Part shown: in pieces, positions 33,789 through 42,584 of the stretch
Numbering within the stretch: the stretch's first letter is position 1
How the letters are laid out: every line of letters begins with the position of its first letter
Assembly (NCBI RefSeq): GCF_000495795.1
Contig: NZ_AWGD01000022.1
Span: forward strand, 1-64,000
DNA from: Asticcacaulis sp. AC460
GTDB taxonomy: Bacteria; Pseudomonadota; Alphaproteobacteria; Caulobacterales; Caulobacteraceae
Reading direction: 5' to 3'
Length of the DNA: 64,000 nucleotides
The notes under the pieces: generated by a model
Told to the model about the DNA's origin: nothing
What the model saw: only the letters and a program-made list of their open reading frames with translations
Databases searched by the model: none
Position numbers and translations under genes: made by a program

Positions 33789-34496
33789 TCATGACGGGCG
33801 CGATCGAAGGGTCGGCATCTCCGCTGCAAGTTCGGCCGAAAGGTCAGCCGCTGTGACCCGGAGAGCGGCCAGGACGTCGTCCAAAGGCATGGCCTGCGCC
33901 CCGGCGGCATGGACCAGGCTGAGGGCCACGACACCCTGCGCACCGGCGTAAACGGGGCAGGCCAGTTCGGTCAGGCCGTTTATCCAGGCCCTGTCGCGGC
34001 GGATGGGGCCCGGCGCGCCGGCCAGCACCTGACCGGCGGCAGTTTCGGTGAAGTCGGCGCGAAATCCGACCTGGAGATTGAAGCCGCAGGCCGGGGCTTC
34101 GGCGCGGGCCACCACCACCGACTGGTCGCCTGAGGCGATGGCCAGGTAACAGGCGTGACCGGTGCGGAGGCTCAGGGCCTCCATCGCCGGCAAGGCGGTG
34201 CCCACCAGGGCCTGGGCTAAGGGCGTGTTCAGCGCCAGCGAGAACAGTTTGCCGGTCAGGGCATAGCCGTCGCGGCGCGAGGGTTCGAACAGGTAACCGC
34301 GGTGCTCCAGAACCTGGATCATGCGATAGATCTCGGTCAGGGAGCGGCCAAAATGCTGCGCCATCCGCGACAGGGTCATGGGGGCGCGGACTTCGGCCAG
34401 CAGCTCCAGGATGTCCAAGCCCTTTTCCAGGGCTGGTGCCGGGTAGCGCTCGGCCATGGCCTTCACGTCCGCCAGATGGGAAACGGCCATGTCCAT
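33789..34496 (-). CDS. IclR family transcriptional regulator (in the GH operon)
   Basis: Regulator of 235 aa. The N-terminal winged helix-turn-helix is seen in ALEKGLDILELLAEVRAPMTLSRMAQHFGRSLTEIYRMIQVLEHRGYL, and the C-terminal effector domain in CYLAIASGDQSVVVARAEAP and FRADFTETAAGQVLAG. The start is one base after the GH36 stop (TGA-C-ATG), so it is translated with the glycosidases. It probably senses a sugar released by them and controls the cluster. The perfect palindrome at 39405-39425 is a candidate site. The C-terminal domain is somewhat shorter than in typical IclR proteins. Confidence 0.9.
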   Translation of the reverse strand: MDMAVSHLADVKAMAERYPAPALEKGLDILELLAEVRAPMTLSRMAQHFGRSLTEIYRMIQVLEHRGYLFEPSRRDGYALTGKLFSLALNTPLAQALVGTALPAMEALSLRTGHACYLAIASGDQSVVVARAEAPACGFNLQVGFRADFTETAAGQVLAGAPGPIRRDRAWINGLTELACPVYAGAQGVVALSLVHAAGAQAMPLDDVLAALRVTAADLSAELAAEMPTLRSRPS

Positions 34497-34497
34497 G

Positions 34498-36576
34498 TCA
34501 GGCCACCGTCACCCGGCAGGCGCGCGGCGCACCCGCCAAGGCGATGCGCAGCAGCTTGCCGTCGTAGTCGATGGCCGTGGCGGCGCCGTCGACCGTGACC
34601 CGGGTTGGCGCCTGATCGCACCAGACCAAAAGGGTGCCGGTGTCACGCGTCGTCACCTGTAGTTCGGGGCCGTGGTTGACTGAGACGGCGGCCAGGCTGT
34701 TGAGCTTGTTCTCCAGCCCCAGCACGGCGCGGCCGTTCCTGACCGGCGCCACCACCAACAGGTCATGGCCGAACCGCGGCAGGGTGACAGCATAGGCCGC
34801 CTGGCGCGACGGCCGCGACACCTTGCTGTCACGCGGCGACCACACGGCATAGTCGCCATCTTTAAGCCCGGTGATGTCGCTGAGGCGCCAGTCGCCGGTC
34901 ACCGTGTCGGCATCGGCCAGATTGGCCAGCAGCAACAGGGCGCCGTCGCCGGTCAAGGACGAGGCCTTGAACAGGTGTTGGGCCTGGATCTGGAACAGGC
35001 AGTCCGCCACTGGGCGTAGCGGCGTGTCGGACCGTAGGGTGCGGCCTTCGTGGTCGACCAGGCTGTTCAGCAGGGCGACATCGTGCTGACCGGCCTTGTC
35101 GGTGACATAGATGGGGGCGCAGTTGGCGGCACGGACGGCGGCATGCAGCTTCGCATTGGGATTGGTCGATTCGAACATGTCGAAATCGGGGAAGACCATC
35201 TCGCCGAAATAGAGGGCGTTATACATGGCCTGGAGGCAGTGGGCTGCGGCATTGCCTTCCTGCAGGTCATAGGTTTCGGCCGGCTTGTACGGGAAATAGT
35301 CTTCGACCGAACGCGCCACCGCCGTCGTCCCGAAGTTCAGGAAGGCGTCGTTGGTCATGTCCATGCAGTTGATCAGGGCGTTGTCGAAATATTTCGCGGC
35401 GCCCTTGTTGATGGCGGTATGCAGGGCTTTCGACAGGTCCCAGATGGGGTAGTTGCCGGAGGCCATGCGTTCGCTGACCAGTTGGTTGTCGACCTTCAAC
35501 AGGGTGAAACCGGCCGCCTTCAGCCCGGCGTGGTAGGCGTCGAAATAGCCCTCCAGCAGCGCCGGTTCGGGCTTGAGGAAGCTGTAGGTGACGGTCTTGC
35601 CCGAGGTGTCGATGGGCGACGGCTTCTGCGTCCAGGTGAACAGCTTGCCGTTCAGGCTCTGGCCCAGTTCTGACTGGGGGTCGATGCCGTTCCAGTAGGC
35701 GTTGAAGGCATGCCACAGGCCGACATGTTTCAGGCCGTGGCCCTTGAGCAGGCTGTCGACCACCGGCTTGAAGCCGTTGGGGAACTTGAGCTTGTTCGGG
35801 CTTTGGGATTGCAGGGCGCTGTCGCGGGCTTCGAAATGGCCGTCGTCCAGCACCACGGTGCGGATCGGCGCCCCGGCGGCGCGGATGGTATCGACCTGTG
35901 CGATGACCCAATCGGCCGACAGGTCCTTGCCAAGGTTGGAGGCGTTCCAGGTGTTCCAGCCCAGCCAGGTAAGCGACTCCGGAAGGGTCTTGTGCTTGCG
36001 CAGGTTTTCCGGCGTGCCCAGCGCCGTCATGGCGTCTTCGAACACGGCCGAGATGGTGGCGAAGAGGTCCCGGCCGAAATGGACGGCCAGTTGCGGCATG
36101 ATCCGGTCGGTGACGGCGGGCCCCAAGGCACGGCAGACCGTGGCGAAGGCGCCGTCCTTGCCCCCCAGGGTCGAGCGGAAGCCGCCACCGCCGAGCGGCA
36201 GGGCGACGCCATAGACGCCGTCGTTATATTGCCAGTAGGCGAACTGGACGTCGTCGCTTTCCAGGTTGCCGGCGTGGGTCATGGCCATGGGCTTGGTCCA
36301 CGACTTCCACGGGGCGTAGCGCCAGAAAGCAACGCCGTGCTTAAACCCCGGCAGGGCGGCAAAGCGCAGGCCGAAGGCGGCCATGGATGGCAGGGCCACG
36401 GCTTTGCGTGTCTTCAGGCTGAAGATCTGCGTGCCGTTGGCGCCGGTCTGGCTGAGCACGGTCAGTTTCGGCGCGGCCTCATTGCCCCAGGTGGTGGGCG
36501 CGCTCAGGCGGGGACGGCCGGCAAAGGCTGTCAGGCCAAGGGCCGGCACTGCGGCCAGGAATTCACGTCGCAGCAT
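34498..36576 (-). CDS. Sip1/raffinose synthase-type GH36 protein
   Basis: Family 36-like glycosidase of about 692 aa of the seed-imbibition/raffinose synthase branch. Diagnostic segments are LTWLGWNTWNASNLGKD, VVLDDGHFEARDSALQ, LLKVDNQLVSERMASG (nucleophile Asp), NCMDMTNDAFLNF, ARSVEDYFPYKP (acid/base Asp) and FPDFDMFESTNPNAKLHAA with IYVTDKAGQHD. A twin-arginine signal (MLRREFLAAVPALGLTAFAG) precedes them. ATG 36576 has GGAG eight bases upstream and overlaps the GH31 end by 14 bases; the frame also opens at a TTG further up. Activity is likely alpha-galactosidase or an alpha-transglycosidase, but bacterial members are poorly characterised. Confidence 0.88.
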   Translation of the reverse strand: MLRREFLAAVPALGLTAFAGRPRLSAPTTWGNEAAPKLTVLSQTGANGTQIFSLKTRKAVALPSMAAFGLRFAALPGFKHGVAFWRYAPWKSWTKPMAMTHAGNLESDDVQFAYWQYNDGVYGVALPLGGGGFRSTLGGKDGAFATVCRALGPAVTDRIMPQLAVHFGRDLFATISAVFEDAMTALGTPENLRKHKTLPESLTWLGWNTWNASNLGKDLSADWVIAQVDTIRAAGAPIRTVVLDDGHFEARDSALQSQSPNKLKFPNGFKPVVDSLLKGHGLKHVGLWHAFNAYWNGIDPQSELGQSLNGKLFTWTQKPSPIDTSGKTVTYSFLKPEPALLEGYFDAYHAGLKAAGFTLLKVDNQLVSERMASGNYPIWDLSKALHTAINKGAAKYFDNALINCMDMTNDAFLNFGTTAVARSVEDYFPYKPAETYDLQEGNAAAHCLQAMYNALYFGEMVFPDFDMFESTNPNAKLHAAVRAANCAPIYVTDKAGQHDVALLNSLVDHEGRTLRSDTPLRPVADCLFQIQAQHLFKASSLTGDGALLLLANLADADTVTGDWRLSDITGLKDGDYAVWSPRDSKVSRPSRQAAYAVTLPRFGHDLLVVAPVRNGRAVLGLENKLNSLAAVSVNHGPELQVTTRDTGTLLVWCDQAPTRVTVDGAATAIDYDGKLLRIALAGAPRACRVTVA

Positions 36577-39376
36577 GGGTCGTCTCCACAACAAAAGAAG
36601 TACGTTCGTTCAGAGTAAAGGCGTGTCTGGAAAACCCGCCATCCTTGCCATGCACGACCAGTTCAAAGGCCTGGCTGTGGCGCAGGTTGAGGCGATGGTC
36701 GGCGTCGATGCTGAAGGTTTGCGTGCCGTCATCCCACGACATGGTCCAGCGCAGGGTTCGCTGGTACTGATAATCGCTGCCCTCGCCGGAATCGTCGCTC
36801 AGGATCAGTTCGACATCGGCGCCGCGATAGACATGCAGCTCGATGGTGTCGGGTTTCTGGGTGGCGTACTGGATGCCTCGTGACATGGGGATGATGGCAC
36901 CGGCGAGGACGAAGACCGGAATCTCGTCCAATTTCGGGCGCAGCTTCAGCACCTGGCCGCCTTTCAGCGACGGGCCGCCCAGCAGAGGGTACCAGTCGTG
37001 GCCAGCCGGCAGATAGACCGCGATGGTCTTGTCCGGCGTGGCCTGCATGTCCTTGGCGTGGGAGGGCGTGATCCATTCGACCCAAAGGCTGACCACATCG
37101 GGCTTGGGCTGGCTCTGGGTCAGTTCGAAGTCGTAGGCCTGGCCGGCCTTCAGCTCCATCTCGAAGCGGTAGACATCGTCGCCGTTGTGGCCAGCGAAAG
37201 ACACTGCCCCATTGGCGCCTGCTGTCGCACCCGCGCCGGTGCCCTGGCTGGCGACGCGAACTTGACCACCCAGGGTGAAGCGGATCAGGCCCTGGGTCAT
37301 GACCTGGAATTTGTGCCGGCCGGTTTCCTGGGCGATGATCCGGCCCTTCCAGACGGCGCTGTAGGGCTTGCCCTTGAGCGCGAACGGAATGTCGCCGGAC
37401 CAGCTCATCTTGAGGTCGTCGCTGTGGCGGATATCGACCAGGGTCTCGAAATTGGCGCCTTCAAAGAATTCGATCCGCGGCGCAGGGCTGTCGAGCCCGG
37501 TGACGGCGTAGTTGGGCAGAAATTCGTAAGGGTCGACCTGAGTGTGGTCGAGCGGCGTCATCACCGGGCAGACCAGGATGTCGTGGCCGAACATGTATTG
37601 CGACGGATAGTCCTTGATCTTCGGGTCGCCGGGAAAGTCCATGACCAGGGGCCGCAGGAAGCTTTCGTGCTGCTGCGTCACGCGATGGGCCTGGTTGTAG
37701 ATATAGGGCATCAGGGCGTAGCGCAGGTTCAGCGCGGTTTTGAGCGCTTCGTAATGGGGCTCGCCGTCATTACCCATGGCCCACAGTTCGCGGCGGATTT
37801 CGGTGCCGTGGGCGCGGAAGACCGGCAGGAAGGCGGCGAACTGGAACCAGCGGACGTAAAGTTCGCGATAGGCCGGATTGTCGAGCCCGCCCGGAAAGCG
37901 ATGGCTGACCAGGAAGCCGCCGATATCGTTGGTCCAGTAGGGAATGCCCGACAGGCTGATCTGCTGGGCGGCGGTGATCTGGAAGTTCAGCGTCTCCCAG
38001 CCGGCGAAGATGTCGCCCGACCAGGTGACGGTGTTGAAGGCCTGCTGGCCGGCATAGACCGACCGCGTCAGGATCAGCGGGCGCTTGTCCGGCCGGGCAT
38101 CGCGCATACCGCTGTAAAGCAGACGCGCCTGCTGATAGCTGAAGGTCAGGGCGCGGTCCTTCAACGGCCCGGCAAAGCTATCGCCATTGCTGATGTAGGA
38201 CCGGGTGGTGACATAGCGGCTGCCGGTCGACATGAACTCCGGCTCGGTGCCGTCGGTCCACAGACCATCCAGCCCGACATCGATCAGGCCGGATTTGATG
38301 TGCTTCCAGTAAATGTCGCGGGCCTTCGGTGCGGTGATATCCAGCACCTTGCCGCCGCTCCAGTGCGCCCCCTGAAATAGCAGGTTTTCCGCCGCCAGTG
38401 CCTTATGGACCGCGCTGTCGGGCCCCATGGCCGGCCATACGGAGGCGATGATGTGGGCATTTTTGGCGTGAACCTCGGCGCACATGGCTTTCGGGTCGGC
38501 GAAGTTGACCTTGTCCCAGACCATGCCGCTGAACTGGCCGTCCTCGCCCCAGTAGCGCCAGTCCTGGACCATGACGTCGACCGGCAGGTTGCGGCTGCGG
38601 TAACCGTCGAGGATGCCGATCAGCTCGGCCTGGGTCCTGTAGCGCTCCTGCGACTGCCAGAAGCCGTAGGCGTATTTCGGCAGCAGCGGCGCGGTGCCGG
38701 TCAGTAGGCGGTACTGGCGGATGACGGCGTCGGTGTTATCGCCCAGGAACAGGTAGTAGCGCGTCACCGGCGACGGATTGCTATAGTTCAGGTGCTTGCC
38801 GCGGCTTTCGAAGTGCGAGTCCGTGCCGGTATCCCACAGCAGACCGAAGCCGTCAGGGCTGACCAGGACCGGATTAACGGCGTCCATATTGCCGTGAGCG
38901 ATATAGAGCTTTTTGTCGCGGTAATTGGTCAGCGGATCGCGGAACTGACCCAGGCCGTAGAGGTCATGCGTTTTGGCCAGGCTGAACTGTTGCAAGGACG
39001 GGGTCGAAGCGGCGTCGTCGGCGATGATCAGCCGGCCGCCGCGGCTGAAGACCAGGGCGCCGGTGGTACGGTCGATACGGACCTCGATGTCGCCGCTGCT
39101 CAGACGGTCACCGTCGCGGCGGATATCGTTGGCGAAACCATTTCCCTGAAAGAAGCCGCGGATGTCCAGCTTCGGGTCGGCGGGATATTTGACGACGCCG
39201 ACCGCGCCCCCCGGCATAAACAGGATATCCGTGGTCAGGCCGGCGCGGCTCAGCCGCACACCGCCCGGAATGTCGCTGACGGAGTCGACAGGTGTCGCCG
39301 CACCGGCGGGCATGGCCGCACCTGCGGCGGCGCCGGCCGCCAGAATGGCGCGCCGGGTCAAGGACTGCCTGGTCAT
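36563..39376 (-). CDS. GH31 alpha-xylosidase-like enzyme with PA14 domain
   Basis: Family 31 retaining alpha-glycosidase of 937 aa. A twin-arginine signal (SLTRRAILAAGAAAGAAMPAGA) leads into the GH31 N-terminal domain (THDLYGLGQFRDPLTNY). The barrel has YAYGFWQSQERYRTQAE, VQDWRYWG, the nucleophile Asp in GLDGLWTDGTEPEF and the acid/base Asp in VTWSGDIFAGWETL. The proximal domain is followed by a PA14-like segment (about residues 650-780, with LKMSWSGDIPFALKGKPYSAVWKGRI and GRHKFQVMTQGLIRFTLGG). The distal DUF5110-like domain comes last. W-x-D-G/A-T-E-P-E and the PA14 module are seen in alpha-xylosidases acting on xyloglucan oligosaccharides, so that is the leading guess. It is first in the operon and overlaps GH36. 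Confidence 0.9.
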   Translation of the reverse strand: MTRQSLTRRAILAAGAAAGAAMPAGAATPVDSVSDIPGGVRLSRAGLTTDILFMPGGAVGVVKYPADPKLDIRGFFQGNGFANDIRRDGDRLSSGDIEVRIDRTTGALVFSRGGRLIIADDAASTPSLQQFSLAKTHDLYGLGQFRDPLTNYRDKKLYIAHGNMDAVNPVLVSPDGFGLLWDTGTDSHFESRGKHLNYSNPSPVTRYYLFLGDNTDAVIRQYRLLTGTAPLLPKYAYGFWQSQERYRTQAELIGILDGYRSRNLPVDVMVQDWRYWGEDGQFSGMVWDKVNFADPKAMCAEVHAKNAHIIASVWPAMGPDSAVHKALAAENLLFQGAHWSGGKVLDITAPKARDIYWKHIKSGLIDVGLDGLWTDGTEPEFMSTGSRYVTTRSYISNGDSFAGPLKDRALTFSYQQARLLYSGMRDARPDKRPLILTRSVYAGQQAFNTVTWSGDIFAGWETLNFQITAAQQISLSGIPYWTNDIGGFLVSHRFPGGLDNPAYRELYVRWFQFAAFLPVFRAHGTEIRRELWAMGNDGEPHYEALKTALNLRYALMPYIYNQAHRVTQQHESFLRPLVMDFPGDPKIKDYPSQYMFGHDILVCPVMTPLDHTQVDPYEFLPNYAVTGLDSPAPRIEFFEGANFETLVDIRHSDDLKMSWSGDIPFALKGKPYSAVWKGRIIAQETGRHKFQVMTQGLIRFTLGGQVRVASQGTGAGATAGANGAVSFAGHNGDDVYRFEMELKAGQAYDFELTQSQPKPDVVSLWVEWITPSHAKDMQATPDKTIAVYLPAGHDWYPLLGGPSLKGGQVLKLRPKLDEIPVFVLAGAIIPMSRGIQYATQKPDTIELHVYRGADVELILSDDSGEGSDYQYQRTLRWTMSWDDGTQTFSIDADHRLNLRHSQAFELVVHGKDGGFSRHAFTLNERTSFVVETTHAAT

Positions 39377-39547
39377 GAACTCCCCGTCTTATTTTTTGCT
39401 AAATAAATAAAGACACTTTATTTAATATCTTGGCAAGAGCCATTGTCGCACATTTGCGGTTCGGCGCTGTGAAATGTCTGTTACCATGGCCGCCACACGG
39501 GAGGAGACCTGGTTTCACCGGCAAAAGTCGGGAAACCGCTTAGGCAT
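39377..39547. promoter_or_regulatory. Divergent promoter region of the carbohydrate cluster
   Basis: A 171-base gap between divergent GH31 and the symporter gene, AT-rich near GH31. It contains the perfect palindrome listed separately. Promoters for both directions must lie here; I do not assign -35/-10 boxes. Confidence 0.55.
39405..39425. promoter_or_regulatory. Perfect 21-bp palindrome, candidate operator
   Basis: Arms TAAATAAAG and CTTTATTTA are exact complements around ACA. It lies 29 bases upstream of the GH31 start, inside the divergent promoter region, where a repressor could control both GH31 and the symporter. Candidate ligands are the two IclR and one ROK regulators encoded nearby. 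Confidence 0.65.
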
Positions 39548-41122
39548 ATGCTCAGCGGCATCGATATCGCCATCCTGGCCGGATATGTCGCGGCCATCAT
39601 CGCCGTCGGGCTATGGCACCGGCGGCGCAGCGAAACCGCGTCCGCCCACTTCCTGGCGCGCGAATCGGCGTCGTGGCCGCGCATGGGGTTCGCGCTCTAT
39701 GCCTCGACCCTGGGCGCCACATCGCTGGTCGGGTTGACCGGGACAGCCTATGCCCACGGCATCGCGGTCTTCGCCTATGAATGGATGGCGGCCCTGGTCC
39801 TGCCGGTGTTCTGCGTCTTTATCCTGCCCATCTATCTCAGTTCGCGCGTCTTCACCGTGCCGGAGTTCCTGGAAAGGCGTTACGGCCGGTTCGTGCGGAC
39901 CTATGTGTCGGGCCTGACCGTGGTGCTGGAACTGTTCCTCGAAGGCGCCGGCGGGCTGTTCGGCGGCGCCATTCTGTTCCAGTCCCTGGTACCCGGATGG
40001 CCGCTATGGGCCGTATGCGGTTTGCTGGCCGGATTGTCGGGGTTGTTCCTGCTGCTTGGCGGCCTGCGCGGCGTGATCCTGGTCGAGTCGGTCCAGGGTG
40101 TGGTTGTGGTGACCATGTGCGCCGCCCTGGCCTGGTGCGTTTTCGCGGCTCTGGGCGGGCCCGGAGAGGCGTTGGCGCGGCTGGAGCCCGAACGACTGAA
40201 ACTGATCATGGGACCGGACGATGCGACCATGCCGTGGATTGGCCTGGTGACCGGCATTCCGCTGATCGGCTTCTATTACTGGTGCGCCAACCAGAGCATG
40301 GTCCAACGCATGCTGGCCGCCAAGTCGCTGGACCACGGCCGCTGGGGCAGCCTGATGGGCGGGGCGATGAAGCTGACCACCCTGTTCCTGGTCATCCTGC
40401 CGGGCGCGGCGGCGGTTTTGCTGTTCCCCGATCTCGACAATCCGGATCAGGTCTTTCCGAAGATGGTGTTTGGATTGCTGCCTCAGGGGTTGGTCGGGAT
40501 CGTCCTGGCGGCGTGCCTGATCTCCATCCTGTCCAGCCTGGCCTCGGTCTACAATGCGACCTCGACGCTTTTGACCATGGACTTTATCCGCCGGCTTCGA
40601 CCGGGGCTGGATGACCGCAGCCTGATCCGGATCGGCCGGGTGATGATCGTGGTGGTCATGGCCGTCACGGTCGCCTGGGCGCCGCAGATCGGGCTGTTCA
40701 AGGATACGCTGTGGCAATATCTCCAGGCGGTGATGTGCTATTTCGTGCCGCCGGTCGCGGCTGTGTTCCTGGCCGGGTTGTTCCTGCGCCAGGCCAATGG
40801 CGGCGGGGCGCGGATCGGCCTGGTCGCCGGGACGGTGGCCGGGGTGTGCGGTTTTGTCGGCATCGAGATTCTGGATGTGGTGCCGCTGCATTTTCAGGTG
40901 GCGGCGCTGGTGGTGTTTGGGGTGGCGCTGGTCGGGACGATCGTAGGCAGCCGGTTTTTCCCACCCGAGGATGAAGCGCGCATCCGGCCGCTGATGTATG
41001 CGCCGGGCCTGTGGCAAGCGGAGACCGAGCGGTTGAAGAGCGTGAAGCCGTGGCTGAACTATCGCTATCTTTCGCTGGGGCTGATCGGGCTGACCCTGGC
41101 GCTGGTATTTGTGTTTCGGTGA
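39548..41122 (+). CDS. Sodium:solute symporter (SSS family)
   Basis: Integral inner membrane symporter of 524 aa with about 13-14 membrane helices. The SSS family pattern is seen in GYVAAIIAVGLWHRRRSETASAHFLARESASWPRMGFALYASTLGATSLVGLTG, where a sodium-site serine/threonine pair is expected in the first part of the fold, and in PEFLERRYGRFVR. The middle segment GIPLIGFYYWCANQSMVQRMLAAKSLDHGRWG is typical of sugar-type SGLT relatives. It is divergent from GH31 and shares its regulatory gap, so it probably imports a monosaccharide or small glycoside released by the cluster enzymes. Substrate not provable from sequence. Confidence 0.92.
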   Translation: MLSGIDIAILAGYVAAIIAVGLWHRRRSETASAHFLARESASWPRMGFALYASTLGATSLVGLTGTAYAHGIAVFAYEWMAALVLPVFCVFILPIYLSSRVFTVPEFLERRYGRFVRTYVSGLTVVLELFLEGAGGLFGGAILFQSLVPGWPLWAVCGLLAGLSGLFLLLGGLRGVILVESVQGVVVVTMCAALAWCVFAALGGPGEALARLEPERLKLIMGPDDATMPWIGLVTGIPLIGFYYWCANQSMVQRMLAAKSLDHGRWGSLMGGAMKLTTLFLVILPGAAAVLLFPDLDNPDQVFPKMVFGLLPQGLVGIVLAACLISILSSLASVYNATSTLLTMDFIRRLRPGLDDRSLIRIGRVMIVVVMAVTVAWAPQIGLFKDTLWQYLQAVMCYFVPPVAAVFLAGLFLRQANGGGARIGLVAGTVAGVCGFVGIEILDVVPLHFQVAALVVFGVALVGTIVGSRFFPPEDEARIRPLMYAPGLWQAETERLKSVKPWLNYRYLSLGLIGLTLALVFVFR

Positions 41123-41129
41123 AAAATTA

Positions 41130-41264
41130 CCTCTCCCCGCTTGCGGGGAGAGGACGAGAGCGGAACGAAGTGAACGCGATCGGGTGAGGGGCTTTCAGAA
41201 GACGGAGCGCTCCGAAGACGCCCCGCCCCTCACCCTAACCTCTCCCCGTAAACGGGGAGAGGGG
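41130..41264. repeat. Compound inverted repeat after the symporter
   Basis: Hairpin CCTCTCCCCGC-TT-GCGGGGAGAGG (41130-41153) and a near copy CCTCTCCCCGTAAACGGGGAGAGG (41239-41262) enclose a second inverted pair, GGGTGAGGGGC (about 41182-41192) and GCCCCTCACCC (about 41225-41235). The palindrome GGAGCGCTCC sits near the centre. It is a typical alphaproteobacterial extragenic palindrome and may also stop symporter transcription. Confidence 0.75.
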
Positions 41265-41358
41265 ATTCTACGGTGACCTCCGCACCCCACGTGCTTGTTT
41301 CTGCGCGGTTTGCGTGTCATGCAGATTATACGATTCCGTCCCCCCCTGCCCTCACCCC

Positions 41359-42528
41359 ATGTCCAGCCGCGCGCGTTCCTCCCCCATCAAACAGCTGGTC
41401 GGCAGCAACCCCGCCCGCGCCGGCGACTATAACCAGCGCGTGGTCCTGCAGACCGTGCGCGACCGCGGCACCATCACCACCGGCGATATCGCCACGGCAA
41501 CGGGCTTAAGCCACCAAGGCGCCATCAACATCACCAAACGGCTGCTCGACGACAAGCTGGTGATCGAGGACAGCAAGATCACCGGCAAGCGCGGTCAACC
41601 CGCCAGCCTCTATGCCCTCAATCCCGACGGGGCCTACGCCCTGGGGCTGAACGTCGACCGCGAACACGTCACCCTGCTGGTCATGAACCTGGCCGGCCAG
41701 ATTACCCACCGCGTCTACCGCAATATCAGCTTCCCCATGCCGGCCGATATCCTGGCCTTCGTGCAGGACGAGATGAACCACCTGTTCGCCGAAGAAATCG
41801 TGCCGCGCAGCCGTCTGATCGGTCTGGGCATCGCCATTCCCGACGGCCTGGGCGTCCTGGTCGCCGAGTCCCGTCCCGAAGCCCTGGACGCCTGGACCAA
41901 GGCCGACCTGACCACCCTGCTCTCCACCAGTCTGAAGCTTCCGGTCTACAGCCAGAACGACGCCACCGCCGCCGCCATCGGCGAGCACCAGCTGGGCCAG
42001 GGCGAACGCCACCGCAGCTTTACCTACATGCTGGTCAGCCTCGGCCTTGGCTGCGGCATCATCATCAATGACGAACCCTATACTGGCGGGCTGAACCACG
42101 CCGGCGAAATCGGCAACATCCCCCTGGCCCAGCCGTCACCGCAGCAGAAGATCCTGTGGGACGCCGTGTCGCTGCACGCCCTTTACCGCGAACTGGCGCG
42201 CGACGGCATCACCGTCGACAGCCCGGATCAACTGGACGCCGGATCGGCCATTCAGGCGCCGGCATTGGAACGCTGGCTGGCCGCGGCGGTGCAGCACATG
42301 AAAATCCCGGCCCTGACCATCAACTACGTGCTGAGCCCACAGATCAGCTATATCGGCGGGCAATTGCCGGCGTTTCTGGTCGAGCGCCTGTGCGACCGGT
42401 TGAACGAAGTCCTTCAGGCCTGCGAGACCCACACGCCGATCACCTTCTACCGGCCCTCGACGACCGGTCCCGACGCCTCGGCCCTGGGCGCCGCCTTCCT
42501 GGTGTTTCGTCACCAACTTTTGCCCTGA
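41359..42528 (+). CDS. ROK family transcriptional regulator
   Basis: Regulator of 389 aa combining an N-terminal MarR-like winged helix (RVVLQTVRDRGTITTGDIATATGLSHQGAINITKRLLDDKLV) with a ROK domain related to sugar kinases and NagC/XylR repressors. The ROK motif is seen in LGLGCGIIINDEPYTGGLNHAGEIGN, and QNDATAAAIGEHQLGQ is the usual glycine/acidic stretch. The usual ROK zinc cysteines are not evident after the GEIGN motif. ATG 41359 is chosen; an upstream in-frame ATG at 41314 adds residues without family character. Probably senses a sugar and controls the surrounding transport and fucosidase genes. Confidence 0.9.
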   Translation: MSSRARSSPIKQLVGSNPARAGDYNQRVVLQTVRDRGTITTGDIATATGLSHQGAINITKRLLDDKLVIEDSKITGKRGQPASLYALNPDGAYALGLNVDREHVTLLVMNLAGQITHRVYRNISFPMPADILAFVQDEMNHLFAEEIVPRSRLIGLGIAIPDGLGVLVAESRPEALDAWTKADLTTLLSTSLKLPVYSQNDATAAAIGEHQLGQGERHRSFTYMLVSLGLGCGIIINDEPYTGGLNHAGEIGNIPLAQPSPQQKILWDAVSLHALYRELARDGITVDSPDQLDAGSAIQAPALERWLAAAVQHMKIPALTINYVLSPQISYIGGQLPAFLVERLCDRLNEVLQACETHTPITFYRPSTTGPDASALGAAFLVFRHQLLP

Positions 42529-42584
42529 TAACGCTCCCCCGCGGTCATCTTGTCAAAGCGGCGCAAAGCGCTTAGGCAAAGGAC

